From Acidobacteriota bacterium (GTDB lineage: Bacteria; Acidobacteriota; Terriglobia; Terriglobales; SCQP01), in NCBI GenBank assembly GCA_021818645.1, contig JAKATS010000030.1, positions 1-5,828 on the forward strand: a DNA stretch of 5,828 bases. Reading direction: 5' to 3'. The notes under the pieces are model-generated. The model was not told the DNA's origin, searched no databases, and saw only the letters and a list, made by a program, of their open reading frames with translations. How positions within the stretch are numbered: position 1 is the stretch's first letter; each line of letters starts with the position of its first letter. Shown here piece by piece: positions 5,057 to 5,828 of the stretch. The position numbers and the translations under genes are program-made.

Positions 5057-5828
5057 ATGCAAATGATGAATCGAATAATGATGAATCGAACGAAGTTGTG
5101 CCTCGCAGTTGCCGTTGGATTATTTGTTCTTTCCGGTTGGGCCCGCACTTCGCCCCGGCCCGCCGCCCACCCGGCCGTGTTGATGTATTTGACCAGCCGG
5201 CCCGATTCCATCGCCGACTTCCGCGCCCATGCCCGCCAGATTGATATAGCCGCGCCTCAGGTTTTGACCATGACTGCCAACGGCCGGGTCACCGGAGGGG
5301 TGCCGGCGGTCGTGGCCGCCACCGCGCGAAAATTTCACATCCGGCTGATGCCGCTCGTGACCAATGCCGGCTTCAGTCTCGCGGTCATGGACCGGGCGCT
5401 GCATTCGCCCGTCGCCGAACGTCGGCTTTTGCGCGAGCTGGTCCGCCGCGGCCGCGCCGGTCATTGGTGGGGCATTCAATTCGACTTTGAGCACATTCCC
5501 AGCCGCGACCGGGCTCGGTATAGCCATCTGGCCTGGCTGGCGCGCCGGGCTTTTCATCGTGCCGGTATGAAATTCAGCGTCACCATCGTGCCCCGCATGT
5601 CGAATAATCCGCACGATTTTTCCGCCGGCGGCTGGAAGACCTGGTCGGGCGTTTACGGCTACCGCGCCCTCGGCCGGGCCTCTGACTTTGTCACCGTCAT
5701 GACGTATTCCGAATTCAGCGGCCTGACCCAGCCCGGTCCGGTTTCGGGCATGCCCTGGATCCGGCGCTGCCTGCGCTACGCCTTGGCCAACATGCCGGCG
5801 CGGAAAATCTCACTAGCCGCGGATTTTT
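5057..5828 (+). CDS. Secreted GH18/YaaH-like glycoside hydrolase (partial, 3' end outside window)
   Basis: 257 codons are visible. The N-terminus looks like an export signal: several Met/Asn/Arg residues (RTK at 11-13), a hydrophobic core at about 14-27 (LCLAVAVGLFVLSGW), then a polar Ser/Pro/Ala stretch. Cys15 is not in a convincing lipobox. The mature part starts with a TIM-barrel-like strand (VLMYLTSR, 41-48). It then shows IDIAAPQVLTMTANGRVTGG (62-81), IRLMPLVTN (95-103), GIQFDFEHIP (139-148), MKFSVTIVPR (171-180) and DFVTVMTYSEF (210-220). These follow the order of spore-germination YaaH-type GH18 proteins, with Glu145 as the expected catalytic acid and Asp143 two residues before it. The first two Asp of the usual DxxDxDxE signature are Trp138 and Gln141. 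Likely substrate is a GlcNAc-containing glycan such as peptidoglycan or chitin, in the periplasm or outside. It probably shares an operon with the dehydrogenase, and I see no functional link between the two. The C-terminus and any extra domains lie beyond the window. Confidence 0.78.
   Translation, partial: MQMMNRIMMNRTKLCLAVAVGLFVLSGWARTSPRPAAHPAVLMYLTSRPDSIADFRAHARQIDIAAPQVLTMTANGRVTGGVPAVVAATARKFHIRLMPLVTNAGFSLAVMDRALHSPVAERRLLRELVRRGRAGHWWGIQFDFEHIPSRDRARYSHLAWLARRAFHRAGMKFSVTIVPRMSNNPHDFSAGGWKTWSGVYGYRALGRASDFVTVMTYSEFSGLTQPGPVSGMPWIRRCLRYALANMPARKISLAADF
5062..5090 (+). repeat. In-frame 15-nt tandem duplication at the start of the GH18-like gene
   Basis: AATGATGAATCGAA occurs at 5062-5075 and again at 5077-5090, a period of 15 nt or five codons. 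It produces MMNRI followed by MMNRT and supplies in-frame ATGs at 5063, 5066, 5078 and 5081 in addition to 5057. The copies are identical over 14 nt, so the duplication looks recent. Confidence 0.85.

Noticed and set aside
1..5828. A new multi-gene system, CRISPR array, tRNA/rRNA gene or insertion sequence
   Set aside because: I saw no repeat-spacer pattern, tRNA-like cloverleaf, transposase or terminal inverted repeats. The genes belong to known families without a shared function.

Overview
The window looks like GC-rich Acidobacteriota chromosome. The main reason is the 812-residue duplicated MacB/FtsX-type permease with no ATPase beside it. That architecture (acidobacterial duplicated orphan permease, ADOP) forms large paralogous families in Acidobacteriota. 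The other genes are ordinary housekeeping or accessory types and do not contradict this, but the phylum call is an inference.

Layout from left to right: (1) 1-171, + strand: the 3' end of an elongation factor G gene, domain V only. (2) 261-677, +: a small stand-alone protein with two CBS domains and a good Shine-Dalgarno, ending in a possible weak hairpin terminator. (3) 678-904: a 227-nt leader that stays open in frame with the next gene but shows no recognisable protein. (4) 905-3343, +: the ADOP permease. (5) 3361-3977, -: a broken ergothioneine-biosynthesis locus. The N-terminal DinB part of an EgtB-like protein runs directly, one frame out, into the C-terminal half of an EgtD-like histidine methyltransferase. 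Everything that should lie between them (the EgtB catalytic domain and the EgtD SAM-binding half) is missing. (6) 3978-4179: a short intergenic region between divergent genes. (7) 4180-5052, +: a beta-hydroxyacid dehydrogenase of the glyoxylate/succinic semialdehyde reductase type, with a -10-like box exactly where a leaderless transcript would need it. (8) 5057 to the window end, +: a secreted, YaaH-like GH18-type protein, truncated by the window edge and probably cotranscribed with the dehydrogenase (4-nt gap).

The genes do not form one obvious pathway. The most interesting observation is the egtB/egtD deletion scar, which suggests loss of a local ergothioneine cluster (or an assembly join). 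Smaller points are the candidate leaderless start, an in-frame 15-nt duplication that multiplies the start codons of the GH18-like gene, and its altered GH18 signature. I found no RNA gene, CRISPR array, insertion sequence or undescribed multi-gene system.
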